In this document: positions 6,334-7,946 of the stretch, piece by piece
Numbering within the stretch: position 1 is the stretch's first letter
How the letters are laid out: each line of letters begins with the position of its first letter
DNA from: Gammaproteobacteria bacterium
GTDB lineage: Bacteria; Pseudomonadota; Gammaproteobacteria; Pseudomonadales; UBA3067
Assembly: GCA_002402085.1 (NCBI GenBank)
Contig: NVVB01000098.1
Span: 7,438 to 15,383, forward strand
Reading direction: 5' to 3'
Length of the DNA stretch: 7,946 nt
The notes under the pieces: generated by a model
Told to the model about the DNA's origin: nothing
The model's database searches: none
What the model saw: only the letters and a program-made list of their open reading frames with translations
Made by a program: the position numbers and the translations under genes

Positions 6334-7547
6334 TATGGTATGCACTTATCTATACCTACCCCATTTATTTACTAGGCGGCTTGTATATTTTAGCGCCCGT
6401 ACTGGGATGGCTATTATTTGCATTGGCCCTCTATTACTGGGTACGTTACCCCAATATAAATGGCCACAATAAAACCCCGTCCAACAAACCCATTACTATC
6501 CCCACTAATGTCACGATATGGTTAATCGCCATGCTGGTAATGGAAGTCGCCCTTATCATCGGCCACGCTAGCTTCGACTTGGGCATCCCTAAACTAATTA
6601 AATCAAGTATTGGTTGGGCGAAGGGCTGGGCGTTATTAGCAATATTTATCTTCGTCGGCGCGGTACTGCCCATTCGAAATGCAATCATTTATCGAGCCTG
6701 CAATATCATTGGCTTGCAAACGCTTCTTATTACGCCATTTCTTATACTCTTCTATTTTATTGGGCTCCCCGGTACCTTGTATATCTCACCGCTTAGCATT
6801 ATCGGTGGGCCAGGACCCGAGTTTTTTGAAGTACAGATCTATGGCATTAACCCAGAGTCAGGCCTTCCTCGCTGGCGTTATTTTGCGCCATGGGCGCCAG
6901 CCGCAGGACTACTGGCCAATATCTATTTCATATTTGCGATGCAAGATGCATCGCGAATCTGGAGAATACTTGGCATTACCGCCGCACTAATGATTTGTGT
7001 TCTTTGCCAATCGCGTGCGGGGTTTGTAGTGATACTGGTCACCGCCCCCATTGTGTATTTATTAAGGAAGTTATCCAACCCCTATATTCTATTGCTCTTG
7101 GCCGTGGGCCTGCTCTTTACATCAATCCTCGCCGACACATTACTATCAATACTCAATAACGCCTACGATGACTTCAAGAGCGCCCGTAGCGGCTCCTCTA
7201 GAGTCCGCGACGGTCTTGCACGAATCGCCATTCAACGCTGGTCAGACGAAGCGCCTATATGGGGCCATGGTATCGTCGAGCGCGGGCCCCACCTCGTGGA
7301 ATACATGCCCATTGGCTCCCACCATACCTGGTATGGACTTCTTTTCGTTAAAGGTGCTGTTGGTTTCGCCGCCTTAGCCTTGGCCATGTCATCCACCTAC
7401 ATCTGCTTGCTACGTAAAGTCGTCAGCCAGCCCCAAGCTGGTGTAGGAATTGCAATGTTAATCATACTGAGCCTGTATACATTAGGTGAAAACCTTGAAA
7501 TTCTTTCGTATTTATTTTGGCCAGCGTTAATCATCATCGCATCATGA
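6288..7547 (+). CDS. O-antigen ligase/polymerase family membrane protein, probably clipped at C-terminus
   Basis: This 419-residue, very hydrophobic protein has around ten or more predicted membrane helices and the Wzy_C/O-antigen-ligase core: SRAGFVVILV (242-251) at a helix start, then a periplasmic loop with RDGLARIA, GHGIVERGP (326-334) and GSHHTWYGLLFVKG (343-356). The paired His and GLLFVKG pattern matches exopolysaccharide-type members. It should polymerise repeat units on the periplasmic face, or ligate polymer to an acceptor; sequence alone does not separate the two. ATG 6288 is the first usable start (in-frame stop at 6273), overlaps the co-polymerase by 46 bases and lacks a clear ribosome-binding site. 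The end, LFWPALIIIAS, stops abruptly inside a hydrophobic run. Relatives as I recall them continue somewhat further. Its stop lies inside the peroxidase remnant, so the natural end appears replaced. Function may survive because all core motifs are present. Confidence 0.88.
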   Translation: MVSEKIAPQGTCELVVWYALIYTYPIYLLGGLYILAPVLGWLLFALALYYWVRYPNINGHNKTPSNKPITIPTNVTIWLIAMLVMEVALIIGHASFDLGIPKLIKSSIGWAKGWALLAIFIFVGAVLPIRNAIIYRACNIIGLQTLLITPFLILFYFIGLPGTLYISPLSIIGGPGPEFFEVQIYGINPESGLPRWRYFAPWAPAAGLLANIYFIFAMQDASRIWRILGITAALMICVLCQSRAGFVVILVTAPIVYLLRKLSNPYILLLLAVGLLFTSILADTLLSILNNAYDDFKSARSGSSRVRDGLARIAIQRWSDEAPIWGHGIVERGPHLVEYMPIGSHHTWYGLLFVKGAVGFAALALAMSSTYICLLRKVVSQPQAGVGIAMLIILSLYTLGENLEILSYLFWPALIIIAS

Positions 7548-7918
7548 GACGAGGCCGCCCCTACGGCAAGCCTTTACACAAACGCCTCTCCCCAGCGGCA
7601 ATGATGAAAGCAGATGACACAGAAACACGGGGCTTGCACTTTTTATGCTTTAACGCAGACCTTGCTCGTCAGTTTGAATTTATCCAGCAGACATGGGTAA
7701 ACAACGAAAAATTTAATGGTTTATATAACGACCTTGACCCATTGTTAGGTACCCGCCCGAAAGAGCATGGCCTCACGGGCGATGACTTCACCATTGCTCA
7801 AAAGCCAATGCGGCACAAGCTTAAAAATATTCCGCAGTTTGTCACAACTAAAGGTGGCGCTTATTTCTTTATGCCAAGCATATCTGCGCTCAAACAACTG
7901 ACAAACAACAACCAGTAG
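7517..7918 (+). pseudogene. 3' remnant of a DyP-type peroxidase family gene
   Basis: In frame 2, from about base 7526 to the TAG at 7916-7918, the translation reads like the C-terminal third of a DyP-type (heme) peroxidase family protein: NHHRIMRRGRPYG, then RGLHFLCFNADLARQFEFIQ, WVNN.KFNGLYNDLDPLLG, FTIAQKP and FVTTKGGAYFFMPSISALKQL. All are familiar tail motifs of that family. The N-terminal two thirds, with the GxxDG distal-side motif and, I believe, the heme-ligand His, are absent. In this frame a TGA at 7496-7498 closes the region upstream, and the only possible starts are TTG 7517 or the internal ATG 7544, neither with a ribosome-binding site. Bases 7517-7547 are also read as the end of the polymerase gene. 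I conclude that this is a decayed or clipped gene and not a functional small protein. Family identification is from memory of the motifs. Confidence 0.8.
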
Positions 7919-7946
7919 CACCCCGAATCACACGCACTCCGATGTA

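Noticed and set aside
6614..7377. Several short + strand frames inside the polymerase gene
   Set aside because: They overlap one another and a secure membrane-protein gene and show no family motifs.
7500..7560. Insertion-sequence end or attachment site at the polymerase/peroxidase join
   Set aside because: I see no transposase, terminal inverted repeat, target duplication or tRNA gene there; only short microhomology.
1..7946. A new defence, mobile or RNA-based system
   Set aside because: All long frames are explained by polysaccharide families or the peroxidase remnant; no repeat array, reverse transcriptase, nuclease or toxin-antitoxin pair is visible.

Overview
The window is a stretch of a surface-polysaccharide (exopolysaccharide, capsule or O-antigen type) locus from a Gram-negative bacterium. 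An outer-membrane-type polysaccharide export protein, a two-helix polysaccharide co-polymerase without a kinase domain and a Wzy/WaaL-type membrane protein all point to a Wzx/Wzy-dependent system. Protein style and moderate base composition suggest a marine gammaproteobacterium or close relative; this placement is inference from memory and is weak. Every supported gene is on the + strand.

Region 1 (1-3166) is a very compact gene run. It holds the 3' part of a WecG/TagA/CpsF glycosyltransferase, a short monotopic phosphoglycosyl transferase that starts repeat-unit assembly on undecaprenyl phosphate, a calcineurin-like metallophosphoesterase, and a sugar nucleotidyltransferase with a left-handed beta-helix C-terminus. 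Gaps are 1 and 7 bases, and the last pair overlaps as ATGA, so this is almost certainly one operon. Together these genes supply an activated sugar and build the first steps of a lipid-linked repeat unit. The phosphoesterase is the member whose job is unclear.

Region 2 (3167-3500) is a 334-base non-coding gap. It has no convincing gene or strong terminator. It holds a tandem 13-bp repeat, a 15-bp palindrome, a 7+7 dyad, weak promoter-like boxes and a ribosome-binding site for the next gene. It is probably the control region of a second transcription unit.

Region 3 (3501-7547) is the assembly/export unit: a Wza-like export protein with a long N-terminal region, a Wzz-like co-polymerase overlapping it, and an O-antigen ligase/polymerase family protein overlapping the co-polymerase by 46 bases.

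Region 4 (about 7517-7918) is the tail of a DyP-type peroxidase family gene with no N-terminal part. The end of the polymerase gene runs directly into it in another frame, and the meeting point is a short ATC/CAT repeat that both proteins can read. This looks like a rearrangement scar that clipped both genes and is the most unusual feature of the window. I found no RNA gene, CRISPR array, insertion sequence or complete novel defence or mobile system.
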